From Jaenimonas drosophilae (Eukaryota > Euglenozoa > Kinetoplastea > Trypanosomatida > Trypanosomatidae), in the NCBI GenBank assembly GCA_030849065.1, contig JASAON010001630.1:61927-125926 (forward strand): a stretch of DNA of 64,000 bases. The letters are read 5' to 3'. The notes below the pieces were generated by a model. That model was not told the DNA's origin. It was given only the letters and a program-made list of their open reading frames with translations, and made no database searches. The position numbers were made by a program, and so were the translations under genes. This document shows, one piece after another, positions 38,674 to 47,181 of this stretch (within the stretch, counting starts at the first letter, position 1; every line of letters starts with the position of its first letter).

Positions 38674-39819
38674 TCATAGCTTCTTGCGAAGAGCTGTCAG
38701 AACATTGAGGCGGCAGAGCACTGCATCGCGCTCTGGACCGGGTTGGTGCGTCTCCTTCGAGTCACGCTCCACGCGCTGAAGTTCTCCTGTGAGCCATCGC
38801 ATACCTTCAGCGGCAAGTCCGGCAGCCACCTCGGCATAGGCACGCGCACGTGGATCCTGTGCCCCACCAAACTGCTGTATGGCTGCCGTTGAAACTGCCT
38901 CCACCCGCGCTTCGCGTGTGGTGGCGTCCTTGGCATCCCTCACCCCGACTAGCTGTTTGAGGAGGTCATCCGATACGCCGTAGTTCCACGACAGGTCACC
39001 ATTCAGCAACCTCTTCTTTTCACAGTGTCGATACAAAAAGGCCACAATGTGGGTGAGGTCCCGCTGGCCGCGGAACTCCTTCGGCGACCGCTTCGAACCT
39101 TTGGTGTACAGCAAGATCGTTGGGAAGCTGTGGATGTCGAGAGCGCGGGCCACTGCACGGTTTTCCTCCGCATCGGCATTCATGCGAGCAACCACGAGAT
39201 CATCATCACGCAGGAACAACTCTGCGACCTGCTCATACACAGGCTTGAATGCCTTGCAGTGGCCGCACCACGGAGCGTAGAAGAACACAACCACGTCGCG
39301 GGTTGGGTCCATCGTGACCTCCTCCAGGGTCTCGGCGCTAAGCTCGACGGCGAGTGTCGGTTCAGGCGGAACGAAGAGCGAAACGCCGTTCACTCGGGCA
39401 GAGAGGTACTTGGCAAAGTCCTCGATGGCTCGACCCCCACGGTACACCTCCGCATCCACTGACCCCGCAGGAAAAAAGAGGAGTGTTGGGAATCCCGTGG
39501 CATCATAGGCTGACATGATCGCCGACGCTGAGGTGCCGTCAATCTTTCCTAGCACAACCTTCTCTGCCGCGTCCTTCATTACAAGCTCGCCGAGACGGGC
39601 CCACTCGGGGGCCATTGACTTGCAGTGGCCACACCAAGGTGCGTACATTTCCACGAATCGTGCACGTGTTGTGTCCTCCACGAAGCCGTTAAAGCTCTCC
39701 GAATTGAGTTCCAACACACCCATCATGGCGCTGTTTGGCCCAACTGATGCCTCTGCTCCCGTCAGACAGAACAGGAGCACGACCAGGACGACGGCCGCAA
39801 CGTTTAGGTGGGGCTGCAT
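38674..39819 (-). CDS. Protein disulfide isomerase with two thioredoxin domains and ERp29-like tail
   Basis: A 381-residue protein. A signal peptide covers about 1-24 (VAAVVLVVLLFCLTGAEA). Two thioredoxin domains each carry the active site WCGHC, at 62-66 and 184-188, with the cis-proline blocks TGFPTLLFF and HSFPTILLY. The last 95 residues form a helical domain like ERp29 C-terminal (YAEVAAGLAAEGMRWLTGELQRVE). This a-a'-D arrangement is the plant/protist PDI type. It would form and rearrange disulfides in the endoplasmic reticulum. No KDEL-like signal is present: the C-terminus is LTALRKKL, so retention may depend on partners or the D domain. Confidence 0.92.
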   Translation of the reverse strand: MQPHLNVAAVVLVVLLFCLTGAEASVGPNSAMMGVLELNSESFNGFVEDTTRARFVEMYAPWCGHCKSMAPEWARLGELVMKDAAEKVVLGKIDGTSASAIMSAYDATGFPTLLFFPAGSVDAEVYRGGRAIEDFAKYLSARVNGVSLFVPPEPTLAVELSAETLEEVTMDPTRDVVVFFYAPWCGHCKAFKPVYEQVAELFLRDDDLVVARMNADAEENRAVARALDIHSFPTILLYTKGSKRSPKEFRGQRDLTHIVAFLYRHCEKKRLLNGDLSWNYGVSDDLLKQLVGVRDAKDATTREARVEAVSTAAIQQFGGAQDPRARAYAEVAAGLAAEGMRWLTGELQRVERDSKETHQPGPERDAVLCRLNVLTALRKKL

Positions 39820-40053
39820 CTCTGCTGAGTGTTTATGCGTTGTACGGGTAGAGGAAGCAAATATGATTGATGATCAACGTCTAAGAAACATAGTGGGAAA
39901 AGGAGAGGTGTTGGTACAGGGGTGCATAGCCATCTCCACATCACAGTAGACGCCTCCGTGGTGAACCCCGAAGCACAACTGCTGAACCGCATCATTACCT
40001 GCGTAGGAAGGGTAGGGAGAAGAGAATACGTGTTGTCCATTCACCTCCAAGTC

Positions 40054-40740
40054 TTAATTGTTCTTCTTGGCTTTGATGGTGGCCGCCGACTCGGCTGGAT
40101 TTTCAGCGACGCTGGCTTGTGGATTGAACATCTTCTTCATCATACGCTGGGACTCCAAACGGTCCTCTTCGGGCATCATCTTCATCATAGCCATCATGCC
40201 AACCGACAGGATCATCATGATGATCATTGGGTTGCGCAGGATGTCAGTGATGCGAAACTGCTCGCGCGGAATGAAGTAGCGGTGAACCCCTGTCGGGGCA
40301 ATCACCAGCGGAGATTCTTCCTCCAATCCAGTACCTTTCAGCGGCACCACGGGCCAGTCGTTGGTGTAGCCGTGGATCACAGCTGTACGCCCAGCGCCAC
40401 TATCACGGTAGTGCACATCCGCACGAACAGTGGGGAAGGTGAAGTCGTGGTAGTCGGCCTGCAGCAAGTAGGACCCAAAGGGAAGATTGTAGGCCACAAA
40501 GATGCCATCCTTACGAACAGGCACACGATGAATCCTTCCCGAGCCATCAGTTAGAAGCACCGATCCTGGCTGCACGTGATTTAGTGGGTTGCTACTGTCT
40601 GGGTGGGAGTAGTAGCCAGGGGGGAGGTGGAGATAGCCGTAAAGTGAGGTGGTGTCGGATAGACCCACAGTTTCGTGGGCCATGGCGATGGTGCAGCCAC
40701 ACACCATCACAAGTAGCAAGAGCACGCTCTGCACGCGCAT
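40054..40740 (-). CDS. EMC7: ER membrane protein complex subunit 7
   Basis: A 228-residue protein from MRVQSVLLLLVMVCGC (ATG at 40740); an ATG six codons upstream at 40758 is possible. It has a signal peptide at 1-20, then a luminal beta-sandwich (VLLTDGSGRIHRVPVRKDGIFVAYNLPFGSYLLQADYHDFTFP), where the fGsY/hLxh pattern fits EMC7. The block YFIPREQFRITDILRNPMIIMMILSVGMMAMMKMMPE follows: in EMC7 a Y-F/W linker, then xNPMxxMM and the single membrane helix. The cytosolic tail is basic (IKAKKNN). EMC inserts tail-anchored and multipass proteins into the ER. Length and topology match. Confidence 0.88.
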   Translation of the reverse strand: MRVQSVLLLLVMVCGCTIAMAHETVGLSDTTSLYGYLHLPPGYYSHPDSSNPLNHVQPGSVLLTDGSGRIHRVPVRKDGIFVAYNLPFGSYLLQADYHDFTFPTVRADVHYRDSGAGRTAVIHGYTNDWPVVPLKGTGLEEESPLVIAPTGVHRYFIPREQFRITDILRNPMIIMMILSVGMMAMMKMMPEEDRLESQRMMKKMFNPQASVAENPAESAATIKAKKNN

Positions 40741-41106
40741 TATGAGATCTATTGTCAAAAGAAAAGACCTATCTTTGATATGAAGGTGGATATGAATGAA
40801 TATAGGTTCGTGTGAAACATATTAACACAACGTACATTGTTCACACAGAAAATGGAGTCACACATACCACATTCCCAAGGGATGCACAGCACATCACTGT
40901 CCCCCTAAAGAAGAGAATCCCTTCATGTTTTAAAGGATAAAATAGGCAATGGGAGACTTGCTCGCATCAGTACCTTCTGTGGATGGATGTTGTTTCTTCC
41001 ACTGAAAGAAATAGTACAAAATGAAGGCGAGCAGGCAAACTAGTTCATGTCGCCCGCGTCTCTCAGTAGCGGAGTGTATGTAACTTCATTGTGCACAAAC
41101 AATTTG

Positions 41107-42528
41107 TTAGCAAAGATCACTCATGACGAGATTAAGGTTGTACTTTCGTACAGTCCGTCTCCAATTCTTCGCGATGTCCTCACGTCGAGGCTCATCAATG
41201 ACAAAGACATCCATCGGAACCAATTGGCAAGTACCTTTGCAAAAGGGAGTGGCACAGCGATTGGGTGGAATGGAGGTCTGACTTGTGGACCTCCACTTGA
41301 GTGACGCGTACGAGTAGGGAAACTGCCGGGCGAACATTTTCTTCAGTTGCTGGGCGTAGGCATCTCCCTCAGAGTGGACAGCTCCCATCCCTGTCCGCTT
41401 AACCACATTGGAGAAGTGGATGTACGACATGTTATCGGGCATGGGTGGGCGGTACTCCTCAAAGCCCAACCCACGGTACCGCCAGCGCCAATCCGCATCT
41501 TCAAAGTAGGCTGGGTAGTAGTTCTCGTCGTAGTACCCGACTGTCTCCATCGAGAGACGGCTCATACACAGCGCCGCAGTCCGTTTGCCCCGATCAAAGT
41601 TGAGGAGTGCATAGTGGCCCCTGAAGGCGGTGTGCTGGGCATCAGAGTAGCGAATACGGTCAGGGAGGAGGCGTGACGTCACCACTGTGGTCCCGTTTTC
41701 ACTGAAGGTTCGAAGAACGCGGTGGCGACGAGTCGGCGGACTGAACTCGTTGGGCTCCGTCGCCACCTCAGCCGCAAGCTTCTCCATCATGGCTTTGTCC
41801 TTCCGTGTGAGATCAAAAAACTCACTCATCCTCTTTTCCAGGAGTCCCGGTTCGTACCGAACGTCGTTGTTCGACATGAAAAAAAAGGGCACCTCGTCAA
41901 AGGAGTACTGCATCGCATCACGCATGCCGGTGTTCACGGCTCCAGCAAAGCCAATGTTGTTCTCGTAGCGAACAATCTTCAGGCGGGACGTGAAACTGAA
42001 GGCACGCTGCACATCATCAAAGAAGCGGGTAACACTACCCACAGGACCGTTCTGCACGTACATCAGTCGTCGTACAGGCACATCAATGTTGCACATCAAC
42101 GCCTTCACATCCCGAAGCTCAACCGTTGCGATCACAAGCAAGTATGGTATCGTGGCAGTAAGGTTGGTAAAGGGGAGCTCCTCCCGCCTGTGGCGGTCAA
42201 CATTCAGTCGTTGGGCCAAGCAGTCGAGGAAACTTCTGAAGAGGATGCGACTTTCTCCCTCGCGTGGCGGTTCTACATCTTCAGCATCTCTGTAGTGCTC
42301 ATTGAGTACCGTGGTGTTACGTGGAATGAAGAGTGGGGCGGCCCATTGCATCGATGGCGTCAGCGGGGGATCAATCATCGCTTCAACCCTCTTTTTAGTG
42401 GGTGGGTTGGTGGGTCGCACCATCAATACGTCAGATTCCACGTGCGTCGTGATTCGTGTGGTCGACCACAGGAAGACGAGGCCAAGCACCGCCACCACCA
42501 GCAGTCCATGACGACTGCGCATCACCAA
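41107..42528 (-). CDS. GT2-like glycosyltransferase, copy B (tandem)
   Basis: A 473-residue type II membrane protein with a membrane anchor at about 8-25 (GLLVVAVLGLVFLWSTT). The catalytic domain has the same GT-A elements as copy A: VQNGPVGS, NNIGFAGAVNTGM, metal-site SNNDVRYEPG, then ENYYPAYFEDADWRWR and YIHFSNVV. The C-terminal part carries a cysteine pair (NRCATPFCKG) and FVIDEPRR. Copy C lies about 690 bases upstream in the same orientation. Copies B and C share a second near-identical stretch of 143 bases (41645-41787) that is largely absent from A. The stem region between anchor and catalytic domain is unique to this copy. Confidence 0.75.
   Translation of the reverse strand: MVMRSRHGLLVVAVLGLVFLWSTTRITTHVESDVLMVRPTNPPTKKRVEAMIDPPLTPSMQWAAPLFIPRNTTVLNEHYRDAEDVEPPREGESRILFRSFLDCLAQRLNVDRHRREELPFTNLTATIPYLLVIATVELRDVKALMCNIDVPVRRLMYVQNGPVGSVTRFFDDVQRAFSFTSRLKIVRYENNIGFAGAVNTGMRDAMQYSFDEVPFFFMSNNDVRYEPGLLEKRMSEFFDLTRKDKAMMEKLAAEVATEPNEFSPPTRRHRVLRTFSENGTTVVTSRLLPDRIRYSDAQHTAFRGHYALLNFDRGKRTAALCMSRLSMETVGYYDENYYPAYFEDADWRWRYRGLGFEEYRPPMPDNMSYIHFSNVVKRTGMGAVHSEGDAYAQQLKKMFARQFPYSYASLKWRSTSQTSIPPNRCATPFCKGTCQLVPMDVFVIDEPRREDIAKNWRRTVRKYNLNLVMSDLC
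41645..41787 (-). repeat. Second shared block, glycosyltransferase copies B and C
   Basis: 143 bases identical to 43759-43901 apart from one substitution. It encodes EKLAAEVATEPNEFSPPTRRHRVL through SRLLPDRIRYS. Only the right-hand part (41749-41799) is also shared with copy A, at 20673-20723. Confidence 0.9.
41885..42229 (-). repeat. Shared glycosyltransferase core block, copy B
   Basis: It matches 20809-21153 with two substitutions, and 43999-44343 with about one. The sequence on either side diverges abruptly, for example a run of A at 41879-41886 where copies A and C read GTGGAAGA. Confidence 0.9.
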
Positions 42529-43217
42529 GGTATCTAAAAATAATTAAGAGACGGCAATGAAGGTGAGGAGAAAAAGGATCAAATACATCATCGGCATTGA
42601 TGAATGCGCACACTCGGTTACCGACAAGGAGAAGCGCTCATCGCATCCATCAAAATGGAGGTAGTGAGAGAAGTTGAACATGGTGCTGATGGGGGGAATG
42701 ACAAACGGTTGACTGTAGTGCAACAATTGAATCGTGATGAAAAGAATACCACTTTCTTGAAGCTCAGACACCTCTTTCTGTTATTGCAGTGTCATGAATT
42801 AGTTGGGAGAAAAGAATAGCTTGATTGTCATGTATCAGACCCCCCAGTGGCATCCATGTGAAAACCGGATCTTCTTCGGCAAGAGCAAACACACAAGAAC
42901 ACACATTTAGCGGTGTTCAATGAGTGTTGTCTTCGACGCTGGTGACACTTCACCCACTGAGATATCTCCACGAAAAGAAGTGATCTGATGGACTAAAAAG
43001 TTACCGGTAGAAATGTGGTGTGATAGTAAGAATGAGCTGCAGCACTAAAATATGGCTAACTCAGTAGAACATTGGGCCGGCACATGCCATGGAGGTTAGT
43101 CGGTCTGACCTACCACCCTCCCCCCTCCACATGGCACTCGGCGACGCGCAACAAGTGAAAACGAAAATCAACCACAAAGCGCCGCAAGAAAACAACAACA
43201 GAGAAGAGGCAAACCGT
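42529..43217. other. 689-base intergenic region between glycosyltransferases B and C
   Basis: It holds the leader of copy B, with a pyrimidine-rich tract on the minus strand at about 42545-42580, and the 3' untranslated region of copy C. A short frame near 42544-42680 ends in a hydrophobic stretch, but this coincides with the pyrimidine tract, so it is not called. No copy of the flanking genes' repeat blocks is present. Confidence 0.5.
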
Positions 43218-44708
43218 TCACCGGAGATGGTCAACAAGCCTTTCATCAAAATTAGCTACGCCGAAGCCATCAGCAGAGATAGCGCTCCTACGCCGCTCAT
43301 CAATGACAAATGAATCAATCGCTACACCAGCATCCTTCATTCGTTGGTTACAGAAGGGATTCTTGCAGCGCAAGTATGGCGCGCCAAACTGATCCGCAGT
43401 TCCCCACTTTGAGGAGGCGTAGCTGTAGGGAAACATGCGGCGAATGAGTCCCAAGAGATGTTGCGCATAGACGTCGGTATCGGATACCTTGCCATACATC
43501 ACTGCCCCTGTCTTTTGAACGACGTTCGTAAAGTGCGTGACACTGCCACCGTAGCCTTTGGGTCGGTACTCATCAAAGCCCAAGCCTTGGTAGCGCCAGC
43601 GGATATCCACATCTTCAAAGTAGGCTGGGTAAAAGTTCTCGTCGTAAAAGCCAACAGTTTCCATCATCAAGCGACTCAGTGAGAGGGTAGCTGTTGTATC
43701 GGAGCGGTCATAGAAGAGAATGCCCTTATGCCCCTTGAAGGCCGTCTTTTGATTGCTTGAGTAGCGAATACGGTCAGGGAGGAGGCGTGACGTCACCACT
43801 GTGGTCCCGTTTTCACTGAAGGTTCGAAGAACGCGGTGGCGACGAGTCGGTGGACTGAACTCGTTGGGCTCCGTCGCCACCTCAGCCGCAAGCTTCTCCA
43901 TGACGGCCTTGTCTTTCTGCGTCACCTCGTAGAACTGAGGAAGTACGTCGGAAAAAAGGCCAGGAGTAAAGCGAACGTCGTTGTTCGACAAGTGGAAGAA
44001 GGGCACCTCGTCAAAGGAGTACTGCATCGCATCACGCATGCCGGTGTTCACGGCTCCAGCAAAGCCAATGTTGTTCTCGTAGCGAACAATCTTCAGGCGG
44101 GACGTGAAACTGAAGGCACGCTGCACATCATCAAAGAAGCGGGTAACACTACCCACAGGACCGTTCTGCACGTACATCAGTCGTCGTACAGGCACATCAA
44201 TGTTGCACATCAACGCCTTCACATCCCGAAGCTCAACCGTTGCGATCACAAGCAAGTATGGTATCGTGGCAGTAAGGTTGGTAAAGGGGAGCTCCTCCCG
44301 CCTGTGGCGGTCAACATTCAGTCGTTGGGCCAAGCAGTCCAGGTACCTTCTGAATGTTATTTTTTTCTCCCTTGGACGCGGAGTCAAATTATCGTCACTG
44401 TTGCGGTAGTGAGCGGAGTTGTTGGCGATTGGCACAATACGAGGCTGGAAGCGGGGATTCGGTGATGGGGGATAGAGAGCAAGGTTGTCAGTTAGCGACA
44501 TGGTGGAAGAAATAGTGGGAAACGCGGTATGCGGAGCTACGGCGTCCGGGAAGGTGGATGGACGGCTATCTGGCGTTACCGTCAAAGCAGCAGGTATGTT
44601 TGAGGCGGCAGTAAGTAGCACGGTGATGGCCACAAGCAATGCTACCACGGACTTGGGGCTGTGAATGGCATCACGCACCTTGGTAACTCGATTCACTAAG
44701 CGATTCAT
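43218..44708 (-). CDS. GT2-like glycosyltransferase, copy C (tandem)
   Basis: A 496-residue type II membrane protein with anchor at about 20-42 (VVALLVAITVLLTAASNIPAAL). A long unique stem follows, containing possible N-glycosylation sites, then the shared core. Catalytic-domain elements match copies A and B: VQNGPVGS, NNIGFAGAVNTGM, SNNDVRFTPG, ENFYPAYFEDVDIRWR and VTHFTNVV. The C-terminal part has a cysteine pair (LRCKNPFCNQ) and SFVIDERRR, close to copy B. In the region just after the metal site it follows copy A (LPQFYEVT), whereas the next part follows copy B, so the gene is a mosaic. Substrate is unknown. Confidence 0.75.
   Translation of the reverse strand: MNRLVNRVTKVRDAIHSPKSVVALLVAITVLLTAASNIPAALTVTPDSRPSTFPDAVAPHTAFPTISSTMSLTDNLALYPPSPNPRFQPRIVPIANNSAHYRNSDDNLTPRPREKKITFRRYLDCLAQRLNVDRHRREELPFTNLTATIPYLLVIATVELRDVKALMCNIDVPVRRLMYVQNGPVGSVTRFFDDVQRAFSFTSRLKIVRYENNIGFAGAVNTGMRDAMQYSFDEVPFFHLSNNDVRFTPGLFSDVLPQFYEVTQKDKAVMEKLAAEVATEPNEFSPPTRRHRVLRTFSENGTTVVTSRLLPDRIRYSSNQKTAFKGHKGILFYDRSDTTATLSLSRLMMETVGFYDENFYPAYFEDVDIRWRYQGLGFDEYRPKGYGGSVTHFTNVVQKTGAVMYGKVSDTDVYAQHLLGLIRRMFPYSYASSKWGTADQFGAPYLRCKNPFCNQRMKDAGVAIDSFVIDERRRSAISADGFGVANFDERLVDHLR
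43759..43901 (-). repeat. Second shared block, copy C
   Basis: Partner of 41645-41787: 143 bases with one C/T difference. Confidence 0.9.
43999..44343 (-). repeat. Shared glycosyltransferase core block, copy C
   Basis: Partner of 41885-42229 and 20809-21153. The identity between C and A extends further left (about 43975-43999, GTGGAAGAA) than that between C and B. Confidence 0.9.
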
Positions 44709-45205
44709 GGACAGAGGTTCGGCAGCGAAGAAAAAAAAAGGAACAGCGAGTGTGTCTCGCTCTTCAACCGTTTTGATGCACGGCCGTAAACCACTGTGGA
44801 GATCGGCAATGTAGTGGTTACGAATTCGTAAACAGTAAACAAGGTGAAGGTATCAATATAGAAACCGGGAAGTGGGACCGAGGAGGAGTATGGCGTCCCA
44901 GAGAAAATGCTGTTTCTTGTTCACCCAAGAGTGAGCGAAGCCCACGGTGACTAAAAGAGATGAGAAGAGAGAGAGAGAGATAGTGGAGCAGTGCGATAGT
45001 ACCGACGCGTTGAAGTAGCCAGAGTGGTTAACACAAATGGACGACGTGAGGTGGTATGAAGTGCAGCAACACAAGGCTGGCTTGGCACCAAAGCAGAAGC
45101 ACAATCACCAGCCAAGCCAATAATCTTGTTGTGTTTGGCGGCCGTTGACGAGCCGACATCAACTGGCACAAGTGAGGGAAAGCCAGGTACACACAAAACC
45201 ATCAA
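44709..45205. other. 497-base intergenic region
   Basis: It holds the leader of glycosyltransferase C (A-run at 44730-44738, i.e. T-run in sense) and the 3' untranslated region of the SNARE gene. A (GA)n tract lies at about 44965-44978. A tRNA A-box-like string at 45016-45030 has no matching B-box. No gene is called. Confidence 0.5.
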
Positions 45206-45943
45206 CTACTTGATCACGAAAAAGATGAGCAGCACCAAAATGACGAGGAGTACCCCGATGCAGATCATCTTCCCACGATCGCTAGTAGAATCAATCAGTT
45301 TTCCAACCTTTTTCAAGGCACCATCGATTCGCGTCTGTACACGCGTCATGTTGGTTTCAATGTCGTTCATCACGTGCTCCTGCGTGTTGAGTTCATCTTG
45401 AATGTTGATGGCTGTGTCCCGCACTCGGTGAAGTCCACCAGTAAGCCGATCAATGGTTTGCTCGTCGTCCTGCATCACCGATTGCTGCACATCCATCTCT
45501 TGCTTCAAAAAGAGGCTATTTTCGTCCATGATACCTCGACGGTTGATCTCTCGGGCGCTCTCCACGCGCTGCTGCTGTGTTTGCTTAATCCTTGACCCCA
45601 CTTGGTGCGCTCGGGACATGCTACGCTCCCAGCTTCGAATCAGCTCGGCTCTCGCCTGGAGATCCTCGGGGGGAATAGAGAAGGACTCGGGATGCTCCAT
45701 GGCCGTATCGAGAGCGAAGCGCATATCCTCTACCGTTTCTGCGCAGCTCTCAATGGACTCCACAAGTTCATTCTCTGCGATGATGGTCGCAGATCCGCCA
45801 TCCTCATACCGTTGTAGCTGAATCATTAAATCATTCAGCATGGCATCAACCTGGCGTTCCATCTTCGGCCATGGATCCTCACGGGCGGTGCTTGAGGACG
45901 TGCGGACTTGACTGGGGGATCCCTCCCCTTGTGATGATTGCAT
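45206..45943 (-). CDS. Qc-SNARE, syntaxin-6/10/61-like
   Basis: A 245-residue tail-anchored protein. Residues about 160-222 form a SNARE motif (LTGGLHRVRDTAINIQDELNTQEHVMNDIETNMTRVQTRIDGALKKV), with the zero-layer glutamine at Q188 in ELNTQEHV. The pattern ELxxQ...D and the closing TSDRGKMI match syntaxin 6/61. The membrane anchor is at about 226-244 (ICIGVLLVILVLLIFFV). The N-terminal 100 residues are helical with WPKMERQVDAMLNDL and a SIPPEDLQARAELIRSWERS stretch, as in the syntaxin-6 N-terminal domain. It should act in trans-Golgi/endosome fusion, paired with other SNAREs. Confidence 0.85.
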   Translation of the reverse strand: MQSSQGEGSPSQVRTSSSTAREDPWPKMERQVDAMLNDLMIQLQRYEDGGSATIIAENELVESIESCAETVEDMRFALDTAMEHPESFSIPPEDLQARAELIRSWERSMSRAHQVGSRIKQTQQQRVESAREINRRGIMDENSLFLKQEMDVQQSVMQDDEQTIDRLTGGLHRVRDTAINIQDELNTQEHVMNDIETNMTRVQTRIDGALKKVGKLIDSTSDRGKMICIGVLLVILVLLIFFVIK

Positions 45944-47181
45944 GACTATCTGAGCTGCCCTTCAGTAGTGCTCTTGAAAGAGACAAGAGGGAAACAACGA
46001 GCATAGAGTATCGATTGCAAACCATAAGCAGCAAATATGAAGCATCACATGAAGAAGTGGACAACCTCCTGTCATGGGAAGTTTACAGGCTTCATGGAGA
46101 ATGAAGATGAACACAATCTGTCAGTTACGTCAGGCTGATTATGCACAGCCTTCAACCCGTCACCGTGGATAGTGGTGTGGGGCAGCAAAATTCCTGGACA
46201 CACTGGACGAAATGCCCCCACTAGAGTCAAAAATAGCGAAGCGAGGCAATCGAAGGGGCTTGTTTCAACACAAGCCAGGGCGTTGAGCTTGGAGTCTACC
46301 ACAGAGTGAGCATGGAGGGTGCATCGTGGGATGAGTGGTGCTGAAGCAACAGGAAGTTGTCCTGTACAGCAGATCATCTTCTCCCCACAATCAGCGCTGT
46401 ACGCGTCAAATGGGGGGGATGAGAACAACCCAACCGATGTGCGCCAACAGCCTTCGCGGTCTCTCCTACGAGCTCACAAAATTTCTTCTCTGATATCTGA
46501 ACAGTCCTGGGACCTCAAGAGGTCCAGAGGTCATTGCCCACACAATGAAGTCCAGGAAGAGCAACCACACACACACACACACTCCCAACAACCCCGTCGG
46601 CATAGTCATGAAACAAAAAAAATCCGGTGACCTCAACGGCCACAGTGGAGCGACACAAAACAACAAGCGCAGCATCGACTACGAGTCCCACGTATGTTGA
46701 ATCGTCAAAGGGAGTTGAACCCGCAACAGTTGAGTAGCAAACCGCACACCCGCACGCACATGCAAATCCGCCCAATAATCCAGTAAAGCCGTCCAACACT
46801 GCATTCGGTGGAAGGCCATAATAAACCCATTCTTCGTACAGCATCGCTCCCCATCAGCGATCTTTCTTTATGAATGTGGTTGCGTCAACCGTTCAAAGAA
46901 ATCATTATCTCTTACTTCTGTCACAGTACCTAAAATCATCCCGTCAAGCTTGGGCTTCCTTTTCCCAAGATAACAGTTTGTCCCTCCCGTCAGAAATGTC
47001 AACCAAACAGATACGAATTCAGCAACCACAGGTGCAACAATGATGGTAAGAGCAACGAATGTCATCCACTAGGCAGGGTGGCCTCCATGTGTGCGTCTAT
47101 GGCCTTCACCCTCGCATTGTGTCTTTGTCAGATTAACAGACACATGCTCAAGTCCCTGTCCTAGATGATGCAGAAGTTCTC
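45944..47181. other. 1.24-kb gene-poor region
   Basis: This is the longest gap inside the gene cluster. It includes the SNARE leader and sphingosine kinase 3' region. Minus-strand open frames at 46868-47065 (a hydrophobic stretch TFVALTIIVAPVVAEFVSVWLTF) and 46515-46844 (Gly/Cys/Val-rich, three hydrophobic stretches) encode membrane-like sequence in different frames. They could be remnants of a decayed multipass membrane protein, but no family was recognised and no acceptor is clear. A CA repeat lies at 46569-46583. A B-box-like GGTTCAACTCC on the minus strand at 46711-46721 lacks a supporting cloverleaf. Confidence 0.45.

Noticed and set aside
45016..45030. A-box-like TAGCCAGAGTGGTTA on the plus strand
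   Set aside because: No GGTTCRANYCC-type B-box follows within 100 bases and no cloverleaf can be drawn.
46711..46721. B-box-like GGTTCAACTCC on the minus strand suggesting a tRNA gene
   Set aside because: The T-stem pairs in only three of five positions, no complementary acceptor strand is found upstream, and no A-box lies at a suitable distance.
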